The notes under the pieces are model-generated. The model was not told where the DNA came from. It searched no databases and saw only the letters and a program-made list of their open reading frames with translations. From NCBI GenBank assembly GCA_013399305.1, contig VXAI01000447.1, forward strand, positions 231,231-295,230: a stretch of DNA of 64,000 bases, written 5' to 3'. Source of the stretch: Rostratula benghalensis. Taxonomy: Eukaryota > Chordata > Aves > Charadriiformes > Rostratulidae. Made by a program: the position numbers and the translations under genes. This document shows positions 1-10,444 of this stretch, piece after piece (within the stretch, counting starts at the first letter, position 1; each line of letters begins with the position of its first letter).

Positions 1-3000
1 AAGCCAGCAGAGACGGACCCAGCGAAATCAAAGTACTTCACAAAATTGACTGTGTTTCGCTAGAATTTTGTTTTGAAATGAAACAAACAAACAAAAAGCA
101 CTGGCAGCATCAAAACATCTCGTTTCAGCGTTTTCAGGAGAAAGAAAACCTTCCTGTTCTATTCTGAAAAGGCTTTTCACTGCTGAGATTGTTTCAGAAA
201 ATAGCTAAATCAAGCAGAAAGCAAATTAAAAAATCAAAGTCTTTTGGAGACGGATCCAGTTTCTAGATTTTGCTGTGATTGGCAAGGGGGGGCAGTGCCA
301 CTTTGGGCATCCCACCCACCACAGCTCTGGCATCGGGCTGCTCACCTCTGGCCCCCTGTGTCTGCACCAGAGGGACAGCAGAAGAGTGGGGACTTGGCCA
401 GAGGTAGCTAAAACCTAAGGAAAACAGGCAAAATGAGGGAAACCCCACTATCAGTGAGGAGGTGCTCCTCTCATCAAGGACCAACCTGCAGAATAAAGCT
501 GCACACCGGAAAGGGACAAAGAGGACTTGTGCTGTGACAAGAGCAGACACCTTAGAGGTGTCAGACAACCCCTTGCCTCTGGTCTCCTGTGTGAGGAAGA
601 ACAGGGCAGGTTCCTCCATCACATCAGTGCCTGTAACACACCCGACGTGTACCCAGGGCCAGGTGTGTTCCCGCTCTGCCTGTGCCAGGGCCCCATCCCT
701 GGGGACAAGGTGGGGACAACAGGGCAGCCCAGCAGTGGGAGCAAACCCCATGGGGCTGGGGTACAGCTCCCAGGCTGCACGGGTTTCTGCTGCAAAGTTC
801 ATTATAGGAGAGTTTTCCACAAATTCAGGGCTCTGTGCTTAAGCCTGGGCTTCAATTACCCAAACATCTTATCTCTTCATATGTGACTATTTCACATCTC
901 CTTCAAACACTCGGATGTATAAGGCTGCTCTCACTCTTGCTGGCGTTACAGAAAGTGGTTTTATGGGGAGTAGAGCCCCTGGCAGAGGGAAGATGGGCAG
1001 ATTCCTGCAGAGCCATCAGCTGGGGGACTGAGGGAAGCGTGTGGTGGGGGAGCACCTTCTCCAGAATCCCTCCAAAGCTCCAGCATCGAGTGTATTTTGC
1101 CTTGAAAAGCAAAATCAAGTAACTGCTCCAGTAAGTGATCTGCCCCAGGGCAGCAACACATCTGCTGGAGAAAGAGCCCTTCTGTGCTGGAGCTAAAAGC
1201 AGAGCAGTCAGTGGTGCAGGGGTGTTGCACAGGAACCAGGGCACTGCCAGTGACTTCCCGGGGTTCAGCGGCACGGGGTACATCTCTGTCAGAGCTGACA
1301 CATGGGATCATGACACAAACAAGTTTATTTTGGCAATTTGTTCATGAAAGAAATGAGAGTGTATGTGAGCCACAGCGAGCAGGTACAAATGCTGAGGAGC
1401 ACGTCCCCAGGACAGGAGAGACCTTGGGCAGATGCTGCTGGATAAACCAAATTCCCACCTCCTGTAGTGATGTGAAGTCTAGAACAAGCAGGAGGGAGAG
1501 AAACAAACATAGTGTTTACAAAACTAAAAAAACCCCTAAACCTCAGCCTCCAGGATGGGGTCTGTACCCTCCACACAGTCCACATTATGCCGATGCATAA
1601 AGGGCAGCAAACACCTCATTTCCACATCCCCCACAATTTTATGGCAATAAACTAAAAGCAATTCTTGGACCTTGTAAGACAAAGTAGTTATCTCTACTGC
1701 CAGCCAGCAGCAGATTTATTGACCTGTAAGGTGCATTCAAACCATATTTTCTTTCATATGACAAGTGTCCTATTTTTTTTTTTTGAAGCATTTTTTCAGC
1801 AATCCTGAATCACTGCTGCAACTCCATTTTCTCAAAAGCAAACTGAGGATTTTTTCCACCACAGTCAAGGCGACGGAACGCGGTACCTTTGTGAAAGGGG
1901 GAACATCAGGCCTTTAATGGCAAGAATTGAAGTAAAAAAGGGCAGGTGTTCAGGCAATAATGATAAACGCTTTAAGAGCTGAACTTGAAAGTGAGGGAGT
2001 CTTTTTGGCAGAAAAAGGAAAAAAAATATGGTAAACAGTTTTTACAGTATTTTCACTGAGTATTTGAATGAGTGGGCCTAATATTTTGAAGACTGTAAGC
2101 AATTTGGATGAACTTGAAAGATTCTGCTTGGCAAAAAGTGTGAAACCCAGTCTGAAATGCATTTGGTGATGTTGACAACGATGCCCTCAAAAAGATTGAC
2201 GAAGGGGAATGGTTTGATGGATTTGCAAATGTTAAAAAATGAGTTGAAACTAAATGTGAAGAGGGGAATAAAAATAAGACTGGTGAGATAAGGAATGGAG
2301 TGAAATATTCAAGTACTTGGTGTGAAATACAGTCTCAGTAAAAACATGAAAACATTATCTGGGGGTTTATTGGTACTACCAGAACCAGTGTAACTTTATA
2401 GACAATGATAAGAAATATAAAAGCTCTGGAATTACTAAAGCAATCAATGCGAATGAAATTTCCAAGATATGCTTGTAGGGAATTTTGTCACGTGCTTGTT
2501 TCATTTTAAACTGTCAGAGGATACACATCCTCCCCAGAACAAAACCCCTTACATTTCCTCCTAGAGTTTTCTACACTTGGGAGAATTAAGAGAGGGGGTT
2601 ACGGCACCTGAGAGAGCAGTCTGTTGATGCCATATATACAATATATATATTTGGAAAGGTAGGGTGCATTATTCTCAGTTCTAGGACGGGTTATGTCGGA
2701 AGACAGAAGAGATTCACGAAGCTAAACCTGAGGTTGCTGGTGAAGATTCCAGCAGGGTACAGAGAGCTCTGTTTATTTTCAAGCCGATGCAATGTTTCAG
2801 GGTATGATGGTACGACTCATGTTCTCACTCGTGGATCACAACTGGTCTTGCCTTCGGTTTGTAGCTACACAGTTTGAGTCACAGCTTCAAATTATTTGTC
2901 TTGTACATTCTCCTATAAACAATCTGTTGGGGGCTCCTTATGTAACATGATTCCTCTCGAGTTCAGCAAAAAAAATGCTGCATCGTGAAAAATGTGCATA

Positions 3001-3596
3001 ATGTATAACAAATTTAGCCCCTCTGGTAACTGCAGACAAGTGAATCTTCCTTTCCTTTTGGAACACGGTTATCGCGGGCTGGAGGAAGGAGGGAGGGAAA
3101 GTGCAAAGCAAAAGAATAAAAGGGGTAAAAGCGGCCTTTGTGGCAGCATTGTAAAAGCAGAAATGCATTTTACCAAACTGTTGCTGCCATTTGAGGTGAA
3201 GAAAAAGCATTTTTCCCCTTCCCCACTGGCTTCTAGGGTCTTGCCCCATGCTGCAGGTGACAAAAGCCCTCTTTCTCTGAGACCAGCCTGAGCACAGGCG
3301 CAGGCACAAGACAGTGATGTGTCTCAAGCATCCCCAAGTGCTTGCAGTGATTTCTCCCTCCAAGGCACAGTTTTGCTGTATCACCTCTCCTATAAATCCG
3401 TCAATGTCTAGCCAAGCCCGGAGCAAATCCATTCGCTACAACTTTTACAAGTACTAAAGGAAGCCACACGTGGGGATTATTTCTGTCCTCTTCTTATTAC
3501 AGACTCAGCAGACTCATTTATATCAGATAATTCACAAACCTGTCGCCTCCCAGGCTGAGAACATGTGCGCAAAGCGGATGGTAGTCCAAAAGCCAA
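1..3596. other. Upstream intergenic sequence
   Basis: No gene or recognisable element is supported. Simple sequence includes a T run at 1773-1784 and an AT run at 2632-2651. Open frames here, up to 185 codons on the minus strand at 263-820, have no recognisable motif or supporting structure. Confidence 0.6.
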
Positions 3597-3705
3597 CAGG
3601 CTGCCCAGGGAAGCAGGTGATCCCATCCCAGGAAATATTTAAAAGACATTGATGTGGCAGGTAGAGACATGGTTTAGTGCTGGAATTGGTGGTGTTAGGG
3701 GTTCT
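3597..3705 (+). mobile_element. Short CR1 LINE fragment upstream of RIMS4
   Basis: The run GGCTGCCCAGGGAAGCAGG, then AGGAAATATTTAAAAGACAT and GAGACATGGTTTAGTG, follows the order of the CR1 3' region and resembles 35950-36030 in the larger copy. The characteristic 3' terminal block (CCTTCCAACCT plus ATTCTATG repeats) is absent, so the copy is cut at both ends. Confidence 0.85.
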
Positions 3706-5984
3706 TGGCCTCTTGTCTCAGGACTGAGCTACCCAAGCACCGTGATGCTGCCTCCGTGCCTTGAGGCTGCCCGGGGCGTGGGGTGGTACCCGCTGTGGGA
3801 TGCTTTTGGGGGGCCTGGGGGCTGTTTTGCACAGGGCTCTGCCAGCAGCTGGGGCCAGCTGATGAATCCAACCTGAGCTTAGATTCACGTTTTCAAACTC
3901 AGAAGTTAATATTGGAAAGCCAAGATGTCTGTTTGCTTGCACTCCTTCCAGGAAATGGCCTAGTTGCACAGGCAGCAGAACTACCCAGCCTCGGCACTAA
4001 ATATTGACGTTACACCAGTATTTAAACATTTACCCTCCTTTCACACACACAGACATGAGCTTGAGTGCTTGCACAGGCGAATCAGGTGGAGTCACAGTTC
4101 TAGTGTCAGGGAGAGAAGTAAGCCTGAATTTTTCTAAGCACACCCTGGGATGGGTGCCATAATATTGCTATGTAATTTGGCTGGGTAGCTCTGAGCCATC
4201 TTAATTTTCCAGCCATCATTACTTTGCTGGTTATCGTTCATACATTTCTGTACGCTAGCTGGCTTGGAGGAAACCGTTGGAAATTTACAGCTAGAGTGGA
4301 TGAGTCTATATTTTTGGAATTGGAGCTAAATTACCCACCAGTTGAAGCATTATTGTGTTTTACAATAATTGCTGATTAAAATTCCAATGCTCTAAATTCC
4401 ACCTGTCATTCCCAGCATCACCCCCGCTTGTGACAACGCCAACGCCGCGAGCGGCTATGAATGAAGGGACTGAAGGAAGCGGTTTGTCTGCACGATTCCA
4501 CGCTTTCATTCTGCCACTGTCTGTGAGCTCCCCTCTCCCAAACCCTGGGGATATTTTCTGCAAAATGTCTCCTCTACAAGATGCTCTGTAGAAAGAAGAC
4601 ACCGCGGTTCAGGTTCTCACACCCGCGTGGGGCAGGCACCCACCTGCCCGAGCTGCAGCCCTTCATCATTTGTGGCCACTCAACCTGCAGCTTTAATACA
4701 GAGATGCTTATGGCCACTGACCGAGTGTCCAAGTGGGCTTTTCTCTCCTGAAGCCACTTCTAAACAGCTAAATGGGCTGTTCATGTACACACGCTCCTAC
4801 TTAGTGTCTCATTTTTGCCCCTGGCCATAGGTTGTACCCCAAATCCATTTCTCCAGCTCTCCTGAACTTCCCTGTGGTTGCAAACCTTCTTTTGACTGGT
4901 TGAATTCCCCAGTTCTTTCCTTCTTCTCTTGTGCCTCCTCCAGTCCAGCATTTTTGGCCTCCTTCTTGCTTTTGCTCTTCCGTTCTCTTTTTCCCAGGTG
5001 TCTCACAGTTCTGCTCACTGTGCCTAGCATTTTCCAGCCTGGAGAGCTGGGGAATAGCACAGCCCCTACAGAGGTGGTGGTTTATAATAAATCAGGGAAG
5101 GGGATAAGCAAGCACGTGCTCTAACAGCATTTTCTACATGCAGGTGTTTCCTCTTGCCTTTTGCTTGTGGCTGAGTATTGCAACTGACAACATGTGTCTG
5201 CATATTAGCACATCAGTCTGGGTCCCTGTTTTAGTCATCAGAAAAGCATCAGTCAGATTTAACATCTATTTACCCATCCTGGCTGTCTGAACCAAAAAAA
5301 CCCAAAAAACAAAACCCAATCAAACCCCAACATTTGGGAAGCCAGAGCGAAGCAGAAGACAGTCTGCTGAGTTATACCCCATGGCAGCACCCAACGCATT
5401 CCCACACTCCTCCTCCCAGGGGTTGGAAGCCACCAAATGGGCTAAACCTGTCCATATTTAGAAGCCAACAGTGAAAAAAAAAGAATGTAGAATGTGCTGT
5501 GAAGCCTCCAGTTCTCTCACCCCTGGGGAGAAGGCTGGCTAGACTAATGTGAGATGAAGCAGGGCTCGCAAGGGACCCAAGGCTGACAGCTCAGCATCTC
5601 ATTACTCATCCCCCCAGCTCTGTCTCACTGGTGGTTTAGCACCTCTGTGGCTCATTTTTGGTAGCTAAAGAGGGAGAGAGAGATGCAACTCTAAGACAAC
5701 AGGATATTAGGAGAGAAAGGTGGCAGAACAGCAAGACTGAAAACCAATCTGGTCCTAGATGGGGTTTGGGGTTTAAACAACTGCACACAGTGTAGCGTTC
5801 CGACTGGCACTTGCTGTGCCACGGTGGGGCACGTGTGTGGCTGGGCCATCAACAAACCCAAGCATTCCTGGCTTGCCTGGATTCCAACCAGCAAAGGATG
5901 CTGTAAAAGCCTGTCTGGCTTACAGTGTAATTTTGCTGAGGTTAGAACACACGAGTGCTTGCATTACTGAAAAGCAGAAGGCAG
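3706..5984. other. Upstream intergenic sequence
   Basis: No gene is supported. An A/C-rich tract near 5293-5330 (AAAAAACCC-type repeats) is simple sequence. A thymine and cytosine-rich stretch lies at 4910-5000. Confidence 0.6.
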
Positions 5985-6112
5985 TCCTGAGATTAAGGCA
6001 GGAAATCTGCATTCAGTTCCTAGCTCCAACAGAGACTTTCCTTATGTGGTCTTGGGCAAGACAAGTAAAACTCCCGTGCTTCGTATCTTGAGCTATAATA
6101 AGAAAAATTATG
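5985..6112 (+). mobile_element. MIR/core-SINE-like ancient fragment upstream of RIMS4
   Basis: The order TTCAGTTCCTAGCTCC, then TTATGTGGTCTTGGGCAAG, then ACTCCCGTGCTTCGTATCTTG follows the MIR pattern: 'gttcnaatcccagctctgcc...tgtgtgaccttgggcaag...ctctctgtgcctcagt'. Only the core region is readable; tRNA-like boxes were not confidently found. Chance similarity cannot be fully excluded. Confidence 0.55.
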
Positions 6113-9100
6113 CTGCCTTCTGTTCTTTGTCTTGACTGCTTAGACAGTGATCACCTGGGGAAGAGAAAGGCTTTCACTATGAGTTTGTTCCGTGCCTGGT
6201 TCTTCAGGGCACCAGTCTGCAATAGTCCCTCAACACAAATAACAAGTTAAAATGTGTGATGTTATACAAGCGTACAACAACCAAGCCCAGTGAATCCGTA
6301 GCACTGGGTGTTCCTGGGCATGGGAGTCAGTATCTCTCAGCATCATCCCACATTGATGCCATGCCTCAAGACTGGAGGTGGCAGTGCCAGGCTGTTCTGT
6401 GGCATTTATTCGTTGCTGAATGAAGCATCTATCCATGCCCAGGATGTCTCACCTCCTGCCCTCCAGCCCACCCAGGAAGTCCAAAGGCAACTCGAATCAG
6501 GTAAGGGAATCCATTAAAGCCCTGGAGAGCAGGAATGATCAGGTTGCATTTACATTTGGGAGCTGGAGAACATTGTACACTAACCATGAACCGCCCAGCT
6601 CCAGCACCCATTTTGCCCTGGGGAAGGAAGGGGTGGTGTGAGACTGGGAGGCACTCAGCTCCCCTCACCTGAAGGGATGCTGTATTTACTCTGAGCAGAT
6701 TTACACAAGACACATAAGACACATTCTTGCTAGCAGGGTTTGTTTCTCTGTTGCATTTGAGCTCCTAGCACATGGACTCTTTTTTGAGCAAGCAGTGGGC
6801 AGACAGGACAAAGAGAGCAACACACACAACCCAGGGAGTTTGGGTTTGTTTCCAAAACAGGCACACACAGAACCGTAGGGGAGTGCAAGAGGGAGAGGGC
6901 AGCGTATCCTCTCACTCCAGTGTACAAAAACTAACTTCCTAAGACTCAAGGCAAAAATAATAAGGTAGTGGGAAGAGAAAGAGCCAGCAGGAAAAATCTA
7001 TCAGAGCTTTCCATGGTTCAATCAGTCAGAGTCTGCTTCACTGGGGGAAACAATCAATTAACCACTTCCACTAGAGCAGCCACAGACGTGCTGTTCTGGA
7101 GGTAGTAAATCTTTCCATTTATTTGTTCTTGGTTGCCCTCTCAGCTTATCTACAACATCAGAGGAATCTTCCTCCCTGCTTATCCTCACTTCTCTAAGTT
7201 TCTCCCAAGGATCTTTCTGCCCATGATGATGACTGAAGAAGAAAACTTACAGACTAACAGTTTCCAGCTTCACTGCAAATCCTTATTTCCCTTAAACAGG
7301 CAGGCAAAACAAACTTTCCTCTCGGCATCTGGAGGACATTAGGCCTCTAGCTGTCCATCTGATTTCCAGCTGTCAATGCATTTTGTCTCACCCTAAGGGA
7401 GATGTTTTGGTTTAGGATGTTTCAGCCCAACCAGCAATCAAGGAGCCCTGCAATTGATGAATTTGGTCGGTCCCTGTCCCGGGGAGAAAAACACAGCAGG
7501 CAAATGAGAGGCAGATGACACCAAAGGCAAGGGATGATGCTGAGAATGCTCTGCCCAAGCCCCGCTGTAGCAGAAGGCTGAAGGAAGGGACTCAAGTGTG
7601 GCTGGTCCCCTGGGTATAGTTAAGAGACACTGGTATCTTTACCACCACTATGCTTTCAAGATTCAGTGAAACAAGAGATCTTCAGATGACCCCAGCATAA
7701 AGTTGTGATTAAATTTCTATTCCCTATTTAAATTTTTCCTTGCATGCTTTAAATGAATAGAAAGCAGCTTGCAGCACTTCTAGGTAGGTTCTGCCTGGGA
7801 ACCTGGAAGCAGACTTTGATTCACAGATGCCTCTTGCTCCTCCGATCAAATGTACTGCCAGGATTTTTAATGCACTTGGATTTGTCCATAAAGCTTCTGC
7901 TAATGCCTGAATTGGTGCTACTGAAATATCTTCTTAAACATATGGTAATACATTCCTCACTGATGTCCCTGCCTTTGAAAACTCAAACCTGGAGTCATCA
8001 TTGTCTGTAACAAGTTCATTCTGTTCCTTCCACTTTACTGCCTGTCCAGCCTAGCTTTGATGAAGGAATTCAAGTACGTCACTAACTCCAGAGAAAATTT
8101 TAATTAGCTTTTTGAATTAAAAACTGGATTTTCTATTGGGAAGCTCTGCAAACTCAGATTGTTATCTGATATTCAAATGACTTCTGCTATTCTGGATGCA
8201 TCACTAGTAATGAAGCCCTTGGATGTCACAGCTGGGAGTGCACTAATAGGCCTTAATTGCCCCAACAAGCCCCATCTGAGGCTCACACGCACCCCCTCTG
8301 CCAGGGGCTCCATTTAATCTCCAGCCACGGGGGTCTTCAGTTCTTGCCTGGGCTGTGTTGTAGGTGAACATATCTCAGACCTGTTCTTGAACTGGTGTTT
8401 GGCTGACCTTGGAGCTGGTGTGTTGATGGGACCCATTGCCATCACCACCCTGCTCTGCATCCCGTGGTGTTGGGACTGTGTCTGCCTGGTGCTGGGGGTC
8501 CTCCTGGTCTCCTTCTGTGGAGCAGCCCTGCTCTCACTGCGTCCTGGCAGTCCTGCCACAAACACACTACAGCTCTGCTGGGATTTTCAGGAGATGGAAG
8601 GCTCTTAATGGATTGATTTATTAACTGTTTGAGAGAAGTCTACAGGTAATATTATGGTCTATAGTTCTTATGTTGCTTACTGTACATGGAGATAAGAACA
8701 AAAGCGGTATTTGTAAGTGTGAGGCCTCTGTCTCTATTATAGCTTTGAAGCTCAAGTGAGATTGAGATGAATGATTTACTCCAGGATGCCCAGTGTCATC
8801 TTCTGGTTATCTCCAGCTGGGCTCCGGCACTAGAGGAGGAAAACACTTTTTCATTTCAGGCTGTTGTTCTGCAGCACTCGGTGTGTAGTAGTTTTAGCCA
8901 TGCTTTTCTATATGGAGATGTTAGGCTCTCATCTGCATTTTTGGAGTAGCATAAACAGCCCTGTCATTCCATGTGTTTGCTAGGATGGCACTTGGTTAGT
9001 GTGAAGGGTGGACAGACCAACTGCATGAGGAACATCTTCCTTTGTGCCCTGAGGGGACAGCAGCCTTGCTGGGCAGACCAAGTTGCTGTCAGAAAACATG

Positions 9101-9749
9101 CTCTGTCTCATCCCATCCCAGGTTTTGTTGCACCGAATAAATGAGGAGATGCTGGGTTTCCTTCCCCAAAATGGGTGACAGAGTGATGTCTGTGCCATGA
9201 ACGGCACCTGGGGACAGCTGCTTCTTTTGAGCCAGGAATTGTCAGAAGGGTTGTCAGTAAAGAAATACAAGAGGTGAGCCTTTAGGGAGGATTCAAATCT
9301 GTCTTTGCCAAGCACCCCAAGTTCCCACCAGCACCTGTCCTGCTGCAGAACTGCCTTAGGGGCTGAGACAGAACAGGCTTTCCAACTTAATTTAAACCTC
9401 CAGTCAACCACCAAGCAAAACCCCTTGGTTGTATATGCTTTGTGCATGGGTGCTTGTGCATGAACTTCCAAACAGTGGGTTTGGGGAGGATTTTTTTTGG
9501 TGCCTGGAGAGAGGTACCTGGGGAGAGGCCCGTTGTGCTGGTGGGTAGTGATGGCCGTGACCCTGGAGTTGAGGGTGAAGGGGAAGAAGGCATGGAATTA
9601 CATGTTGTGATGTTGTTGAGAACAGCCAGCTCTGGGGAGACAGAGGGCCTTCAGATGTGGGCAATGGCTGAATAAGCCCTGTGGAAGCGGGCAGGATGGA
9701 TCTGCCCTTCACCCTCCGTGGGCTCTTGAGGAAACCCCTGCCCCACGGT
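6113..9749. other. Upstream intergenic sequence, distal RIMS4 promoter region
   Basis: No gene or repeat family was recognised with confidence. A 73-codon hydrophobic open frame at 8387-8608 is probably chance. The last kilobase before the CpG island may hold regulatory elements, but none can be named from sequence. Confidence 0.6.
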
Positions 9750-9767
9750 CGCCTCAGGCTGCCCCCC

Positions 9768-9775
9768 AAGATGGC
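9768..9775 (+). promoter_or_regulatory. YY1-type motif AAGATGGC, distal
   Basis: The sequence CCAAGATGGCTG matches the core of the YY1 consensus (AAGATGGC). It sits at the 5' edge of the CpG island, 227 bases upstream of a second, fuller copy in the same orientation. YY1 sites in this orientation are frequent near start sites of CpG-island genes. Binding is inferred. Confidence 0.5.
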
Positions 9776-9994
9776 TGACCGTGAGGTGGCGGGGTCGGAC
9801 AGCTCCTTAAATTACACCGGTGTCGGTTTCGTTTATCTCGTGCCCCTCTTTTGCAAAAAAACCTCCTGAAAGTCTCAAGGTGATTTTTTTTTTTTTTTGA
9901 GGGGAAAGAGGGGACACGACACACGCAGAGCCGAGGGCCATGCGTTGAGGAGTGAGGGGAAACCGGTCTCGGTGCCCCCCTCCCACCCTCTCGG

Positions 9995-10005
9995 AAGATG
10001 GCGGC
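9995..10005 (+). promoter_or_regulatory. YY1-type motif AAGATGGCGGC, proximal
   Basis: AAGATGGCGGC is the full YY1 consensus and lies 353 bases upstream of the RIMS4 start codon. In many promoters this motif lies just downstream of the transcription start, and its ATG may then serve as an upstream start codon. That is possible here because this ATG opens an 89-codon frame. It may instead mark only the start of transcription. Confidence 0.6.
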
Positions 10006-10267
10006 GGGGGCGAACGACCCGGGCTCGCTCTCCGTCGTCGCCCCCGCTCCATCACCGGTGCTTGCCGCTGCTCGTCCCTCCCCGGCGGGCGGTGCTGGCG
10101 GCCGTGAGGCGGGGCGGCGGGGCGGAGCGGCGCCCAAAGCGCCGGGCGGCAGCAGGTGCCTGCTCTCGGCTGCGCTCCGCGCTCCCGCCTCGCCTCGCCT
10201 CATCCCCGCCGCCGCCTCACCGCGGCCGCCGCCGCCGCCAAGACGCCGCGGGCCGTGCTCCGAGTGA
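9998..10267 (+). other. Upstream ORF 1 in the RIMS4 leader (89 codons)
   Basis: The ATG at 9998 has A at -3 and G at +4, a strong initiation context. The frame is open for 89 codons and stops with TGA at 10265-10267, 80 bases before the RIMS4 ATG. The peptide is Ala/Pro/Arg-rich and looks like translated CpG-island sequence, not a folded protein. It matters only if the mRNA begins upstream of 9998, which is not known. Confidence 0.45.
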
Positions 10268-10270
10268 AGA

Positions 10271-10420
10271 ATGGGGCGGCCAAACTGGCCAAGCCGCCGG
10301 CGGCGACGGGCGAGGCCCCCGGCGGCGCCCCCGGAGCTGGGCTCTTCATGGAGCGGTCGCAGAGCCGCCTCAGCCTCTCCGCCTCCTTCGAGGCCCTGGC
10401 CATCTACTTCCCCTGCATGA
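10271..10420 (+). other. Upstream ORF 2 overlapping the RIMS4 start codon (49 codons)
   Basis: The ATG at 10271 has A at -3 and G at +4. The frame reads 49 codons and ends at TGA 10418-10420, inside RIMS4 exon 1 in another frame. It therefore overlaps the weaker-context RIMS4 ATG at 10348. If transcribed, it would be expected to capture scanning ribosomes and lower RIMS4 translation. It lies only 77 bases upstream of the main start, so it is very likely within the leader. Confidence 0.55.
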
Positions 10421-10444
10421 ACAGCTTCGACGAGGAGGACGCGG
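10348..10444 (+). CDS. RIMS4: RIMS4 coding exon 1 (residues 1-32 and first base of codon 33)
   Basis: The ATG at 10348 begins [18 protein letters not shown] and the exon runs through an acidic DEEDA end. The donor is g|GTACGG at 10445, leaving phase 1. The start is chosen because the peptide matches the known RIMS4 N-terminus and no in-frame ATG lies upstream before the stop at 10105. The start-codon context is only moderate: T at -3 and G at +4. The exon lies inside the CpG island and is much richer in GC than the later exons. Confidence 0.95.

Noticed and set aside
263..820. 185-codon minus-strand open frame near the window start
   Set aside because: No recognisable domain, and overlapping open frames occur on the opposite strand. 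Nothing supports expression.
2938..3432. 164-codon minus-strand open frame
   Set aside because: No family resemblance, no splice-site support and no promoter-like context.
8387..8608. 73-codon hydrophobic open frame that looks like a membrane protein
   Set aside because: Short and single, with no splice context or family motif. T/G-rich sequence naturally encodes hydrophobic residues.
1..9749. Exons of neighbouring genes such as YWHAB, expected upstream of RIMS4 by human gene order
   Set aside because: No 14-3-3-like peptide or other recognisable exon was seen in either strand, so the neighbour lies outside the window.
9797..9806. REST/NRSF-like half-site GGACAGCTCC near the promoter
   Set aside because: The right half resembles the silencer motif, but no matching left half (TTCAGCACC-like) lies at any usual spacing.
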